Of a stretch of 64,000 nt of DNA, positions 25,333 to 35,388 are shown one piece after another. Made by a program: the position numbers and the translations under genes. The notes under the pieces were generated by a model that was not told the origin of the DNA, did no database searches, and worked only from the letters and a program-made list of their open reading frames with translations. This DNA is from Candidatus Nitrotoga sp. AM1P (GTDB taxonomy: Bacteria > Pseudomonadota > Gammaproteobacteria > Burkholderiales > Gallionellaceae), in NCBI RefSeq assembly GCF_013168275.1, contig NZ_AP019547.1, positions 1,922,001 to 1,986,000 on the forward strand. The letters are read 5' to 3'. Within the stretch, counting starts at the first letter, position 1; the number at the start of each line of letters is the position of its first letter.

Positions 25333-26490
25333 CTACCCGTTTGTTCCGAACATCATACGTCTTGCTACGAATTTTTTCGCGCCCGGCAGACAGTCCAGTA
25401 ACGTAAGTGCAGCCGCGCGCCCTGATTTAAGCAATAACAGATCATTGGAGAAAAGACGCACCAGACCATCGGTAAAATGTATACCGGCCCGGCGGTCAAA
25501 CTCACGTTGTTTGCGATAGTTGGTAAGCATGGCATCTGAACCGAGTGTCTCAGGTTCACAGTTGAGAATCTCTTGCGCTAGCCCCCACGCGTCGCGCAGC
25601 CCCATGTTGAAACCTTGCCCGGCCACAGGATGCAATGTCTGTGCAGCATTGCCGATCAATACTGTATGCGGCAGCGTGATTTTGGGCGCGCGTTTAAGCC
25701 GCAGAGGGAAGCAGGCGCGTTTGCCAATAGTTAAGAATTTCCCTGCTCGATCACCGAAGTGTTGATGTAATTGGGCAAGAAAAGCGGCATCATTCCAGTG
25801 CAGTATTTCCTGCGCCATTTCATGTGGCGCAGTCCACACCAGTTCATACCCGTCCCGAAACGGCAGCAGGGCCAACGGTCCCTGCATAGTAAAACGCTCG
25901 AACGCCATATCCGGCTGCGGATGGGTGCAGGTAACATGGGTAATGACGGCAGTTTGACCGTAATCGCGAATTTCCGGCGGATGAGCAGCTTCCAGCAACT
26001 TTCCTCCATCGGCTACCACTGCTAAACGCGCTTCAAGTTGGTGGTCAATCCCGGCATGCTGGTAGTTAATGGATGCGCCATTCGATGTGCTTTGTAGTTG
26101 CGTAACAGCAGCGCCAGTGAGACACGTTGTTTTGCTCCCGTTTACAGCACTTTGTAATGCATTTTGCAACGCAGTGTACGGCAGCACATAGCCCAGTTCC
26201 GGCACCTTGAGTTCTTCGGCACGTAACAGGGTGCGACCGAAAGAATTTTTCTGTGAAACATGGATGGTTTTGATCAACGAAACTTGCGTGATGCCTTTCC
26301 ATATACCGAGTTTCTCCAGTAACTGACGGCTGCCACTGGACAACGCCAAGGCACGCGGGTCAGCGCTCACGTGTTCCATTTTGCGCGCTTCCAGCATGAC
26401 AATCTGCAATCCGCTGTCACGCAGTGCGAGCATCAACGCGGTGCCAACCGGGCCACCCCCGATTATCGCGATGTCGCAATGTGCATTCAT
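25333..26490 (-). CDS. ubiH: FAD-dependent ubiquinone-biosynthesis hydroxylase (UbiH type)
   Basis: A 385-aa flavin monooxygenase of the UbiH/UbiF/Coq6 family, hydroxylating the ring of polyprenylphenol intermediates in ubiquinone synthesis. The dinucleotide fold I-I-G-G-G-P-V-G-T-A-L is at the N-terminus, and the family motif I-G-N-A-A-Q-T-L-H-P-V-A-G-Q-G-F-N-M-G-L-R-D near residue 282. The neighbour pepP overlaps by 4 bases, the same pepP-ubiH pair as in E. coli, which favours UbiH over UbiF or UbiI. The exact ring position is not certain from sequence. Confidence 0.9.
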   Translation of the reverse strand: MNAHCDIAIIGGGPVGTALMLALRDSGLQIVMLEARKMEHVSADPRALALSSGSRQLLEKLGIWKGITQVSLIKTIHVSQKNSFGRTLLRAEELKVPELGYVLPYTALQNALQSAVNGSKTTCLTGAAVTQLQSTSNGASINYQHAGIDHQLEARLAVVADGGKLLEAAHPPEIRDYGQTAVITHVTCTHPQPDMAFERFTMQGPLALLPFRDGYELVWTAPHEMAQEILHWNDAAFLAQLHQHFGDRAGKFLTIGKRACFPLRLKRAPKITLPHTVLIGNAAQTLHPVAGQGFNMGLRDAWGLAQEILNCEPETLGSDAMLTNYRKQREFDRRAGIHFTDGLVRLFSNDLLLLKSGRAAALTLLDCLPGAKKFVARRMMFGTNG

Positions 26491-27791
26491 GACTGTCTCA
26501 TCAAATCTTCAATGGCCGTTACAGCTTTGGGTACCGCTTCGGTCAGCACTTCGCAGCCATGTGTAGTGATGGCCACATCATCTTCAATACGGATACCGAT
26601 ATGCCAGAATGCTTGCGGCACATCCTCTGCCGGACGGATATAACAGCCCGGTTCGATCGTAAGTGCCATGCCGGGTTGCAGCGCACGCCAATTATTGTCC
26701 AGTTTGTATGTCCCGACATCGTGCACATCCATGCCAAGCCAGTGGCCGGTCCGATGCATGTAGAAGCGTTTGTAACTACCGCTTTCCAGCACAGCGTCGA
26801 CGCTGCCATGGCATAGCTTAAGATCGACAAAGCCTTGCGCCAACACGCGCACGGCAGTGTCATGCGGTTCGTTCCAGTGTGCGTCGGGACGTGCGGCTGC
26901 AATGGCGGCGATCTGTGCAGACAATACCAACTCATAGATATCTTTTTGTGCACCGTTAAAACGACCATTTACCGGAAAGGTACGGGTGATATCTGCAGCA
27001 TAGCCATCGACTTCGCAGGCCGCATCAATCAGCAATAATTCGCCGTCTTGTAATCGTGCATTATTGCTAATGTAGTGCAGTACGCAGGCATTGGCACCGC
27101 CGGCAACGATTGAGGTATAGGCGGGCGCTTGCGCACCGTTTTTGCGAAATTCGTGCAACAGCTCTGCCTCGATCTCGTATTCCATTTTACCGGGGCGAGT
27201 GGCGCGCATCGCGCGGATATGCGCAGCAGCCGAAATAGTGGCAGAACGTCGCATGATGGCAAGTTCGTTGCTATCTTTAATTAAACGCATTTCATCAAGC
27301 AGCATGCGTATGTCGTGAATCTCATTGGGCGCGGTTATGCCGCTGCGTATTTTTGCCTGCACACCTGCGCGCAGCACAAGAATGCGGTCGTCCCACTGAG
27401 CCTGAGCACCAAGTGGATGAAACAACACGGGCTGGTTGCCCATCAGTCCGGTGAGCTTTTCATCCAGTTGTGCAATGGGAAATGCAGCGTCGAAACCAAA
27501 TTTTTCTTTCGCACCGTCTGGTCCGTGGCGAAAACCATCCCATATTTCGCGCTCCATATCTTTCGCGCGACAGAACAGGATGGACTGCGGGATGGCACCA
27601 GCAATCAGTACGAGTACGGCTTCCGGTTCATCAAAGCCAGTAAGGTAGTGGAAGTGACTATCGAAACGGTAAGGATAATGCGCATCCCCATTACGTAGTA
27701 CTTCGGGTGCAGTGGGAATAACAGCAATGCCACGCTGCATCTGACTAATAAGGCGGTTACGACGGCCAGCATAAAGAGAGGTATTAAACAT
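26487..27791 (-). CDS. pepP: Xaa-Pro aminopeptidase
   Basis: A 434-aa creatinase/prolidase-fold metallopeptidase that removes N-terminal residues before proline. The metal ligands are visible in order: L-L-I-D-A-A-C-E, A-D-I-T-R-T-F-P-V, H-R-T-G-H-W-L-G-M-D-V-H-D, L-T-I-E-P-G and R-I-E-D-D. The N-terminal aminopeptidase P domain begins Y-A-G-R-R-N-R-L. The ATG at 27791 fits the family length; another at 27800 and a longer frame to 27857 are possible. It overlaps the end of murU by 8 bases and ubiH by 4, so murU-pepP-ubiH may be one transcript. Confidence 0.93.
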   Translation of the reverse strand: MFNTSLYAGRRNRLISQMQRGIAVIPTAPEVLRNGDAHYPYRFDSHFHYLTGFDEPEAVLVLIAGAIPQSILFCRAKDMEREIWDGFRHGPDGAKEKFGFDAAFPIAQLDEKLTGLMGNQPVLFHPLGAQAQWDDRILVLRAGVQAKIRSGITAPNEIHDIRMLLDEMRLIKDSNELAIMRRSATISAAAHIRAMRATRPGKMEYEIEAELLHEFRKNGAQAPAYTSIVAGGANACVLHYISNNARLQDGELLLIDAACEVDGYAADITRTFPVNGRFNGAQKDIYELVLSAQIAAIAAARPDAHWNEPHDTAVRVLAQGFVDLKLCHGSVDAVLESGSYKRFYMHRTGHWLGMDVHDVGTYKLDNNWRALQPGMALTIEPGCYIRPAEDVPQAFWHIGIRIEDDVAITTHGCEVLTEAVPKAVTAIEDLMRQS

Positions 27792-28482
27792 GAGTGGCAT
27801 TGTGCTGTGAACGTAATTCGTTGTCGAGTTTTTCAAGGCGTTGCGGCGTGCCCACATCCAACCAGCGGCCCCGGTAATGTTCGCCGCTCACCTTACCTAA
27901 CGCAATCTGGGCGCGTAACAGCGGCGCGAGAGGTGCAATGGTGCCGCGAGGGATATTTGCGAATAAGCCGGGTTGGTAAATTCCTATCCCACTGAAGGTA
28001 AATGCGGGTGCATTATTGACAACTCTGCCACTGCTTAAACCAAAATCTCCGTTGGGATGATGCGTAGGATTATTGACTAACACCAGATGCGCAGTATCGC
28101 CGCTTGCTCCAAGTGCAGCTGCGAGTTCGGGAAATTGAACAAAATCATAGTCGCAGTAAATGTCGCTGTTGATAACGGCAAACGGCGCATCACCCAATAA
28201 TGGTAATGCATTAGCAATGCCCCCCGCCGTTTCAAGAACGGGATTCTCCGCTGAATAGTGGATACGTACGCCGAACTGGCCGCCATCTCCCAACGCCGCT
28301 TCGATTTGATGGCCGAGATAGGCGTGATTTATTACCAGATCACAGATGCCCGCTCTTGCCATATTCTCGATATGCCACACGATGAGCGCTTTGCCACCAG
28401 CCTGCAATAAGGGCTTGGGGGTGTGGTCGGTGAGCGGGCGCATGCGTTCACCACGTCCCGCAGCCAGCAGCATGGCTTTCAA
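27784..28482 (-). CDS. murU: N-acetylmuramate 1-phosphate uridylyltransferase
   Basis: A 232-aa nucleotidyltransferase. The N-terminal M-L-L-A-A-G-R-G-E-R-M-R-P-L-T-D-x-x-P-K-P-L-L is the sugar-1-phosphate nucleotidyltransferase signature, and N-S-D-I-Y near residue 108 carries the metal-binding Asp. Pairing with an AmgK-like kinase (4-base overlap) and lptD next door matches the Pseudomonas and betaproteobacterial cell-wall recycling arrangement. There MurU makes UDP-MurNAc from MurNAc 1-phosphate, bypassing fosfomycin-sensitive MurA. Without that context it could be any hexose-1-phosphate nucleotidyltransferase. Confidence 0.86.
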   Translation of the reverse strand: MKAMLLAAGRGERMRPLTDHTPKPLLQAGGKALIVWHIENMARAGICDLVINHAYLGHQIEAALGDGGQFGVRIHYSAENPVLETAGGIANALPLLGDAPFAVINSDIYCDYDFVQFPELAAALGASGDTAHLVLVNNPTHHPNGDFGLSSGRVVNNAPAFTFSGIGIYQPGLFANIPRGTIAPLAPLLRAQIALGKVSGEHYRGRWLDVGTPQRLEKLDNELRSQHNATHV

Positions 28483-29471
28483 AAGGTGTACCCCACGACT
28501 GGTTGCCTTTTCTCCAGAATGTCCAGAATATGCAGTAGCGGCTTTAAATCCACGTAACGTTCACAAGCGCGGCGCAAATAATCCATCACCAGCGGTAAGT
28601 CTTTCAGATAACCGTCCTTATTATCCCGATGATACAGCCGCGCAAAGATACCCAGAACTTTCAAATGCCGCTGGACGCCCATCCATTCATAATCCCGGAA
28701 AAAATCCGAAAAGTCACTGTGTACCGGCAGCCCGGACTTGCGCGCTTTTTCCCAATAACGAATGAGCCAGTCCAGCACTTCCGCTTCTTCCCAACGAATA
28801 TAAGCATCTTTGAATAGCGAAGCTAAATCATATGTAATCGGCCCATAGACCGCATCCTGAAAATCCAGAATACCCGGGTTAGGTGTACTGACCATCAAGT
28901 TACGTGAATGGTAATCACGATGAACAAACACGCGCGGCTGTGCCAAGTTGTTTTGAAGAATGCGCTGAAATACGGTTTCCAGCGCTGCGTTTTGTTTCTC
29001 GTCCAGCATGACCTGCAAATGTTTAGTGACATACCATTCCGGAAACAGGTACATTTCGCGCATAAGCAGTGCCTTGTCGTAGGGTGGCAGTGCAAATTCG
29101 CGGCTGGCTAGTTGAATAGTGACCAACGCATCGGTAGCGGCACCATATAGTTCGTGTGCATTGCTGGTATTAAGTGCTTGCAGGTAAGTGGTGTTGCCCA
29201 AATCAGTCAGCAGCAGAAAGCCTTGTTCCAGGTCCTGTGCCAACACCTGCGGCACATGCACGCCTGCTGCACCAAACAGTTGAGCGACATGGATGAACGG
29301 GCGACAGTCTTCATGTTGAGGCGGTGCATCCATCACTATCAGTGTTCGATCGACGAAAGTAGCGCGAAAATAGCGGCGGAAGCTGGCATCAGCAGAAGCG
29401 GGCGAAATATCGAGTAAACTATCGGAAAATTTGCTATGCAGCCATGTTTCAATCTGTTGTTGACGTTTCAT
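28479..29471 (-). CDS. amgK: N-acetylmuramate/N-acetylglucosamine kinase, APH fold
   Basis: A 330-aa kinase of the aminoglycoside-phosphotransferase fold. The catalytic loop V-F-V-H-R-D-Y-H-S-R-N-L-M is near residue 199 and the metal motif I-L-D-F-Q-D-A-V-Y-G-P-I-T-Y-D-L near 217. AmgK phosphorylates MurNAc at the anomeric carbon for MurU. It is divergent from lptD with 69 bases between start codons. AmpD, another recycling enzyme, occurs further on in the window. Confidence 0.88.
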   Translation of the reverse strand: MKRQQQIETWLHSKFSDSLLDISPASADASFRRYFRATFVDRTLIVMDAPPQHEDCRPFIHVAQLFGAAGVHVPQVLAQDLEQGFLLLTDLGNTTYLQALNTSNAHELYGAATDALVTIQLASREFALPPYDKALLMREMYLFPEWYVTKHLQVMLDEKQNAALETVFQRILQNNLAQPRVFVHRDYHSRNLMVSTPNPGILDFQDAVYGPITYDLASLFKDAYIRWEEAEVLDWLIRYWEKARKSGLPVHSDFSDFFRDYEWMGVQRHLKVLGIFARLYHRDNKDGYLKDLPLVMDYLRRACERYVDLKPLLHILDILEKRQPVVGYTF

Positions 29472-29540
29472 TATTGATTTTGGATTGCCTAAATCGTGGA
29501 TTTGTGCGATTTTAGCACCTTAATTTGTTGACCCTGCTCA

Positions 29541-31760
29541 ATGCATTTTCGCCTTAACCTCGTTGCGTTTTCCTTACTCTATGCTTTTATGCCTGTGGTT
29601 TATGCCGAAGGCGAAGTATTGCTGCTGAAACTCGATCGTACCTTCATGAATTTGCCAAAAGGCAACGAAGAGACTCCTGCTTTTATTTCGGCACAGCGCG
29701 TAGAAGGTCAGACTGAAAACCAGATCGTTGCCAGCGGCGAGGTCGAGGTGCGCAAGCGCGGGCAGGCTATCTTCGCCGATCGCGTGGTATACCAGCAACT
29801 CAGCAAAGAGTTGATTGCCGATGGTGCGGTGCGCGTGGAGCAGAACGGCATCAAAATGCAGGGCCCGCATGTGAAGCTTAATCTGGATACAAATATCGGC
29901 GATATGACGAAGCCGACGTTTCAACTGGCCGCCAATAATTCGCGCGGGAGCGCCGATATCCTGCTTATGGAAGGTCGGCAAAAATACACCGTACAGAATG
30001 TGGCCTACACCATCTGCCCCATAGGTAATGACGACTGGATGTTAAAGGCAAGCCAACTGGAAATTGACAACGGCCGCCAAGTGGGGGTGGCACGCAACGC
30101 CCGCGTGGAGTTTCTGGGTGTGCCTATTTTATATATGCCGTGGATGGATTTTTCGCTCAGTGACAAACGTCAATCGGGTTTCCTTGGCCCGGTGTTCGGT
30201 AGTACTGCACGGAGTGGTACTGAAGTGACGCTGCCCTTTTACTGGAATATCGCGCCCAACCGTGATGCAACCATTGCGCCGCGCGCCATGGTCAAACGGG
30301 GATTAATGCTTAACAACGAATTACGTTACATGGACAAAAATTATGCCGGTGAGGCTCATTTGGACATATTACCCAATGATGCGCTTACTGACAGCACCCG
30401 TTTGCGGACATCACTCAAGCATGTACAAAATCTGGGTTATGGGTTTAACGCATCGACAAACTTCAACTATGTATCAGATCACACCTATTTCCGTGATCTG
30501 TCGAACACAATAAGCAGTACGTCATTAACCAATCTGGTGCGTGAAGGCGTACTGTCCTATAGCGGTGGCTGGTGGAATGCAGCGGCGCGGATGCAGAGCT
30601 ATCAAACCTTGCAGGATCCGGCCGCGCCAGTAGCGGAGCCATATCGCCGCTTGCCGCAAATAACCTTGGGCGCGCTTCGTCCAGTGGCTGGGGCAAATAT
30701 GGCGTTTACCGGAGAGTTTGTAAGTTTCAGCCATCCCACGGCCGTTAATGGGCAGCGTCTGGTAATGTATCCTAGTATGAGCTATCCGTTGATAGCCACA
30801 CCCTCGTTTTATGTGACTCCCAAATTTGGCGTGCACTACACTCATTATTCGCTGGGTGCAAACAATTCTGGGGCGCTACCTGATACCAACCGTACCTTGC
30901 CGATTGTTAGTCTGGACAGCGGCGTGGTGCTGGAACGTGATTGGAATGTGGGCGAAAAGAATTACGTGCAGACACTGGAACCGCGCGCTTATTTCTTATA
31001 CATCCCCTACCGCAATCAAAACCTGGTGCCGAATTTCGACACAGCCCAGGCCGACTTTAACTTTGCCCAGATGTTCACCGAAAATCGTTTTTTCGGTAGC
31101 GATCGCATTGGTGACGCCAAGCAAGTAACGCTGTCGCTTACCTCCCGCCTGCTTGAAGCGAATACCGGCGCAGAGCGGTTGCGCGTCGCCATAGGCCAGC
31201 GCTACAGCTTTAAGACACCGCTGGTAAATCTGGTGAACCCCGAGGTAGCTACCAACAACAAATCAGACATTTTGCTTGCTGTCTTAGGCCGGATTACACC
31301 GAAGTTGTCTCTGAACAGCGCTTTCCAGTACAACCCCAACCAAGCACGCGAAGAGAAATTAAACGTGGGAGCACGTTACCAGCCGGAAAGTGGCAAGGTG
31401 CTCAACCTAGGTTACCGCTTTACGCGTGACAGCCTGAGACAGGTGGACATATCCACTCAGTGGCCATTGTCGAGACGTTGGAGTGCGATGGCACGCTGGA
31501 ATTATTCTCTGCAGGATCACCGTATTTTGGAGCTGCTGACCGGGCTCGAGTATAATGAAAGCTGTTGGACAGCACGACTGGTGGTACAACGTTTTGCCAC
31601 TGCCACCAATGAGCTTTCAACCGGTATATTCGCACAATTGGAATTAAATGGTCTGGTCAGAGTAGGCTCCGACCCATTGAATGCATTGCGTCAGAGCATT
31701 GCCGGCTTTACAAAATTGAACCAACCCCCAGTTGTAAGTTCAGAGCAGGGATTGCGTTAA
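29541..31760 (+). CDS. lptD: LPS-assembly outer-membrane protein
   Basis: A 739-aa protein with a signal peptide (about residues 1-22), an N-terminal OstA-type jellyroll (A-S-G-E-V-E-V-R-K-R-G-Q-A-I-F-A-D-R-V-V-Y near 65-86) and a large beta-barrel from about 220 to the end. It inserts lipopolysaccharide into the outer leaflet with LptE. The conserved disulfide region appears as T-I-C-P near 158 and N-E-S-C-W near 680. It heads the conserved lptD-surA-pdxA-rsmA run. Confidence 0.95.
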   Translation: MHFRLNLVAFSLLYAFMPVVYAEGEVLLLKLDRTFMNLPKGNEETPAFISAQRVEGQTENQIVASGEVEVRKRGQAIFADRVVYQQLSKELIADGAVRVEQNGIKMQGPHVKLNLDTNIGDMTKPTFQLAANNSRGSADILLMEGRQKYTVQNVAYTICPIGNDDWMLKASQLEIDNGRQVGVARNARVEFLGVPILYMPWMDFSLSDKRQSGFLGPVFGSTARSGTEVTLPFYWNIAPNRDATIAPRAMVKRGLMLNNELRYMDKNYAGEAHLDILPNDALTDSTRLRTSLKHVQNLGYGFNASTNFNYVSDHTYFRDLSNTISSTSLTNLVREGVLSYSGGWWNAAARMQSYQTLQDPAAPVAEPYRRLPQITLGALRPVAGANMAFTGEFVSFSHPTAVNGQRLVMYPSMSYPLIATPSFYVTPKFGVHYTHYSLGANNSGALPDTNRTLPIVSLDSGVVLERDWNVGEKNYVQTLEPRAYFLYIPYRNQNLVPNFDTAQADFNFAQMFTENRFFGSDRIGDAKQVTLSLTSRLLEANTGAERLRVAIGQRYSFKTPLVNLVNPEVATNNKSDILLAVLGRITPKLSLNSAFQYNPNQAREEKLNVGARYQPESGKVLNLGYRFTRDSLRQVDISTQWPLSRRWSAMARWNYSLQDHRILELLTGLEYNESCWTARLVVQRFATATNELSTGIFAQLELNGLVRVGSDPLNALRQSIAGFTKLNQPPVVSSEQGLR

Positions 31761-31789
31761 CAAATTTTCACTTAGGAAAAAAGATCATT

Positions 31790-33298
31790 ATGCTGCATAT
31801 CAAGTTGGTGCTGGCACTCCTTCTGTCACTAGCCTGCACGGCAAACGTCTCCGCCGCTGGTTTGCAGAAAACCTCCGGTACAACAAAAAAAATCAAAGCG
31901 CAAACTCAGACTGCACCCTCTACAACTCCCGCACCTTCTGCAAATCCTGCACCTAATGTACCGACCCCGGACACAGCAAAAAAGCTATCGTCGCAGAATC
32001 AAACCTTACCACCTGCCGTTGATTTGCAAACTCCTGATATAACAAAAAAAATCACGGTACAAACAGCACCTATATTGATCGATCAGATTGTGGCTGTGGT
32101 AAACAACGATGCCATTACCCGCTACGAGCTTGAAGACCGGCTCGGTATTGTAGAGCGTCAGTTGAAAAAACAGGGCACAGCATTACCAGACATAGATATG
32201 TTGAAAAAACAGTTGCTGGAACGCATGATCACGGAAATGTTGCAAGTCCAGTTTGCCAAGGAAACCGGCATCCGCATTGATGATATCCAGCTCGACAAAA
32301 CCATGCAGCGCATCGCCAAGGAAAATAAATTCCCTTCATTGACCGAATTTCGCGCCCAGCTGGAAAAAGAAAATGTGAACTTCAAGAAATTTCGAGAGGA
32401 AATTCGAGGCGAAATTATTTATGCTCGTCTGCGTGAGCGCGAAGTTGACAGTAAATTGGTGATTAGCGAGGGTGAGGTCGATAATTACCTTAATAACCAG
32501 GCTAAGCAATTAGGTAAGGGTGAGGAATTCCATTTAGCACACATTTTGGTACTGGTACCGGAGCAGGCCAGTGCCGATAAAATCCAGGCTACCCGACAGC
32601 GTGCCGATCAAGCCTTGGCACAATTACGCGGTGGCGCGGAATTCGCTCAAGTGGCTGCAGGATTTTCTGATGCCAAGGACGCCTTAGAGGGCGGTAATCT
32701 GGGCTGGCGATCAGCTGATCGTACGCCTGCCATTTTTTTGAACGTATTGAGAAAGATGGCTCCCGGCGAAACCAGCCCGGTGTTTCGTAGCCCTAACGGT
32801 TTTCATATCCTCAAACTAATTGAGAAACGCAGCAAAGAGAATTCAGTCGTCATCACACAGACCGAAGCACGCCACATCTTGATCAAAACCAGCGAATTGG
32901 TGCCGGAGAATGAAGCCAAGAGCCGTCTGTTGGTCATCAAGCAGCGAATAGAAAAGGGCGCTGACTTTACCAAACAGGCCAAACTTTATTCCGAGGACGG
33001 CAGTGCCGCGAAGGGCGGTGATTTGGGCTGGATTTCACCCGGTGACACGGTGCCTGAATTTGAAGCCGCGATGAATCAATTGGAAATCGGACAGATGAGT
33101 GGCGCCGTGCAATCTACCTTCGGCTGGCATCTGATCCAGGTGTTGGACCGCCGCAGCACCGATGTAAGTGTGAAAGAGAAAAAGAAACAAGCGCAAATGG
33201 CGATACGTGCCGACAAATCCGACGCTGCGTATCAGGACTGGCTGCGCCAGTTACGCGACGGGGCTACCATCGAGTATCGACTCGAACCAGCGCTCTGA
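31790..33298 (+). CDS. surA: periplasmic chaperone and peptidyl-prolyl isomerase
   Basis: A 502-aa periplasmic protein that escorts outer-membrane proteins to the BAM complex. It has a signal peptide (about 1-23), the SurA N-domain starting [14 protein letters not shown] near residue 97, and two parvulin domains ([17 protein letters not shown]). The E. coli protein has its N-domain right after the signal peptide. Here about 70 extra residues rich in Pro, Thr and Gln separate them, with three loose repeats of a K-K-I/L-containing unit. The stop codon overlaps the pdxA start by one base. Confidence 0.93.
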   Translation: MLHIKLVLALLLSLACTANVSAAGLQKTSGTTKKIKAQTQTAPSTTPAPSANPAPNVPTPDTAKKLSSQNQTLPPAVDLQTPDITKKITVQTAPILIDQIVAVVNNDAITRYELEDRLGIVERQLKKQGTALPDIDMLKKQLLERMITEMLQVQFAKETGIRIDDIQLDKTMQRIAKENKFPSLTEFRAQLEKENVNFKKFREEIRGEIIYARLREREVDSKLVISEGEVDNYLNNQAKQLGKGEEFHLAHILVLVPEQASADKIQATRQRADQALAQLRGGAEFAQVAAGFSDAKDALEGGNLGWRSADRTPAIFLNVLRKMAPGETSPVFRSPNGFHILKLIEKRSKENSVVITQTEARHILIKTSELVPENEAKSRLLVIKQRIEKGADFTKQAKLYSEDGSAAKGGDLGWISPGDTVPEFEAAMNQLEIGQMSGAVQSTFGWHLIQVLDRRSTDVSVKEKKKQAQMAIRADKSDAAYQDWLRQLRDGATIEYRLEPAL

Positions 33299-34299
33299 TG
33301 GCGCAAGCTACGCTGTTGGCTGTTGCCGCCGGGGAGCCAGCAGGCATTGGTCCCGACCTTTGTTTGCAATTGTCCCAACATGGGCAGACGCTGGTGGTGC
33401 TGGCCGACAAGCACATGCTGCAACAACGCGCAGCGCTGCTGGGGCTAAATGTTCAATTGCATGATTATGATCCGCAGCAATTATCTCCTCTGCCATCCGG
33501 GCATTTGCGCGTGCTGCATGTGCCAACGGCACAACCCGTTCAGGCTGGCCAGCTAAATCCAGCCAACAGTCCTTATGTTCTCGATCTGCTAATCCGCGCG
33601 ATGCAAGGTTGTCAGTCGGGGGAATTCGCCGGCATGGTCACCCTGCCTGTACACAAAGGCGTCATTAATGATGCCGGCATTCCTTTCACTGGACACACTG
33701 AATTTCTAGCGGAAAAATTACATACCGAGCAAGTAGTAATGATGCTTGTGGGCGGCGGCCTGCGCGTGGCGCTAGCCACCACTCACCTGCCTTTGCGGCA
33801 AATAGCTGACGCAATTACGCCTGAATTATTGGAAAATGTGTTGCACGTTATTCAACGTGATCTTATGCGGCGTTTCGGCATTGCCCAGCCTCGCATTCTG
33901 GTTGCCGGACTCAATCCTCATGCAGGTGAGGGAGGCTATCTTGGGCACGAAGAAATCGACATCATGATTCCGGTGCTGGATCGGTTGCGCGCGCAAGGCA
34001 TGAATGTCAGCGTCCCCTTACCCGCCGACACGCTTTTTACTCCACAACGGCTTGCACAATGCGACTGCGTACTGGCCATGTACCACGACCAAGGGCTGCC
34101 GGTATTGAAATACGCCAGCTTCGGGCGGGGTGTGAATGTAACGCTGGGCCTCCCCATCATTCGTACTTCCGTGGATCACGGTACAGCGCTGGAACTGGCC
34201 GGTAGTGGGCGCGCTGAGGCAGGCAGTATACTTGAAGCTATTCAGATGGCAGCTGATATGGCACAACATGCTGGGCTGCATGATCCAGCTTCCTCTTGA
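33298..34299 (+). CDS. pdxA: 4-hydroxythreonine-4-phosphate dehydrogenase
   Basis: A 333-aa enzyme of pyridoxal phosphate synthesis. The start [10 protein letters not shown] and the blocks [23 protein letters not shown] and [11 protein letters not shown] are diagnostic and carry the metal-binding histidines. The ATG shares its A with the surA stop (TGATG), indicating coupled translation. Confidence 0.96.
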   Translation: MAQATLLAVAAGEPAGIGPDLCLQLSQHGQTLVVLADKHMLQQRAALLGLNVQLHDYDPQQLSPLPSGHLRVLHVPTAQPVQAGQLNPANSPYVLDLLIRAMQGCQSGEFAGMVTLPVHKGVINDAGIPFTGHTEFLAEKLHTEQVVMMLVGGGLRVALATTHLPLRQIADAITPELLENVLHVIQRDLMRRFGIAQPRILVAGLNPHAGEGGYLGHEEIDIMIPVLDRLRAQGMNVSVPLPADTLFTPQRLAQCDCVLAMYHDQGLPVLKYASFGRGVNVTLGLPIIRTSVDHGTALELAGSGRAEAGSILEAIQMAADMAQHAGLHDPASS

Positions 34300-34390
34300 T
34301 CGAAAAGTCGTTATCCTCGCGAAAGAAGAGATCAAGGATTTTTTGACTGGATTTCCACTTTCGCAGGAATGAAAATTTCCCGGTACTCCA
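34300..34390. other. intergenic segment with a degenerate palindromic repeat
   Basis: The segment GGATTTCCACTTTCGCAGGA (34348-34367) followed by ATGA resembles the widespread short genomic repeat TTCCCGCTTTCGCGGGAATGA of Beta- and Gammaproteobacteria, with several mismatches. Only one copy was noticed, so its status as a repeat family member is a guess. Confidence 0.3.
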
Positions 34391-35152
34391 ATGCATACAG
34401 CACGTAAAAGATTCGGCCAAAATTTCCTGGTGGATGAGCAAATCATCGCCGACATCGTCCGAGCGATCCGCCCGGAAGCTGCGGATATCATGGTGGAAAT
34501 CGGCCCGGGCCTGGGTGCGCTGACTCGTCCATTACTGCAGCGGCTTAATCAACTGCATGTAGTTGAGATCGATCGCGACATTATCATTCACCTGAAAAAA
34601 GACTACCCGCAGGATAAGCTGATCATCCATGCGGGAGACGCACTTAAGTTTGACCTGGCGCAATTGCCCGCACCCTTGCGCATTGTCGGTAATCTGCCCT
34701 ATAACATTTCTTCGCCACTGCTGTTCCACTTCTCAGGCTACTGCGAGCGCATACACGACATGCACTTTATGTTGCAAAACGAAGTAGTGGAGCGCATGGT
34801 GGCCGAGCCCTCAACCCCAGCCTATGGCCGCTTATCGGTGATGCTGCAATACCGTTTCCACATGGAAAAATTGCTCGACGTTCCGCCGGAATCTTTTCGT
34901 CCTTCACCCAAAGTGAATTCCGCCATTGTGCGCATGATCCCTCTGCCAGCGAGCGAAGTGCTGGTGCAAAACGAAAAATTATTTGCACAAATTGTCGCTG
35001 CAGCCTTCGGGCAACGACGCAAAACCCTGCGGAACACGCTCAAAGCCTATTTAACGGAAGATGATTTCGTCCGATTGGGAATAGATGCGCAATTACGTGC
35101 TGAAAATCTGGGAGTGGCGGAGTTCGCGCGCATCACCAATGAATGCAGTTGA
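34391..35152 (+). CDS. rsmA: 16S rRNA adenine dimethyltransferase
   Basis: A 253-aa enzyme (KsgA) that dimethylates A1518 and A1519 of 16S rRNA late in small-subunit assembly. Motifs: [31 protein letters not shown] (the NLPY catalytic motif) and the C-terminal G-Q-R-R-K-T-L-R-N. It is last in the lptD-surA-pdxA-rsmA run and followed by a strong terminator. Confidence 0.97.
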   Translation: MHTARKRFGQNFLVDEQIIADIVRAIRPEAADIMVEIGPGLGALTRPLLQRLNQLHVVEIDRDIIIHLKKDYPQDKLIIHAGDALKFDLAQLPAPLRIVGNLPYNISSPLLFHFSGYCERIHDMHFMLQNEVVERMVAEPSTPAYGRLSVMLQYRFHMEKLLDVPPESFRPSPKVNSAIVRMIPLPASEVLVQNEKLFAQIVAAAFGQRRKTLRNTLKAYLTEDDFVRLGIDAQLRAENLGVAEFARITNECS

Positions 35153-35224
35153 CGAGATCAACTTATTGATTTTGATCATGAAAAAATCAATGCTCACTTA
35201 GGCAAGACTCCGTACCTTAGAAAT

Positions 35225-35262
35225 AAAGGGCTTTCAGCTTTTAACTGAAAGCCCTTTATTTA
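35225..35262 (+). terminator. rho-independent terminator after rsmA
   Basis: AAAGGGCTTTCAG (35225-35237) and CTGAAAGCCCTTT (35245-35257) form a perfect 13-bp stem with a 7-base loop, running into TTTATTTATT. It is symmetric enough to stop transcription from both sides. It closes the lptD-surA-pdxA-rsmA run and separates it from the accessory cassette. Confidence 0.93.
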
Positions 35263-35388
35263 TTGGTGCGCCAGAGACGATGAAACTGTGCACTGGATCC
35301 TCGTGGTTTGATTTTAACATCGGCACTAGCCCGCATAGGCTGTCTGTCAACTTTTAGGAAGCTTTCAAATTTGAGACAAAGATTGGGT

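Noticed and set aside
35166..35179. FNR-like box TTGAT-TTTG-ATCAT after rsmA
   Set aside because: One mismatch, and located between a gene end and its terminator with no promoter context; probably chance in AT-rich DNA.
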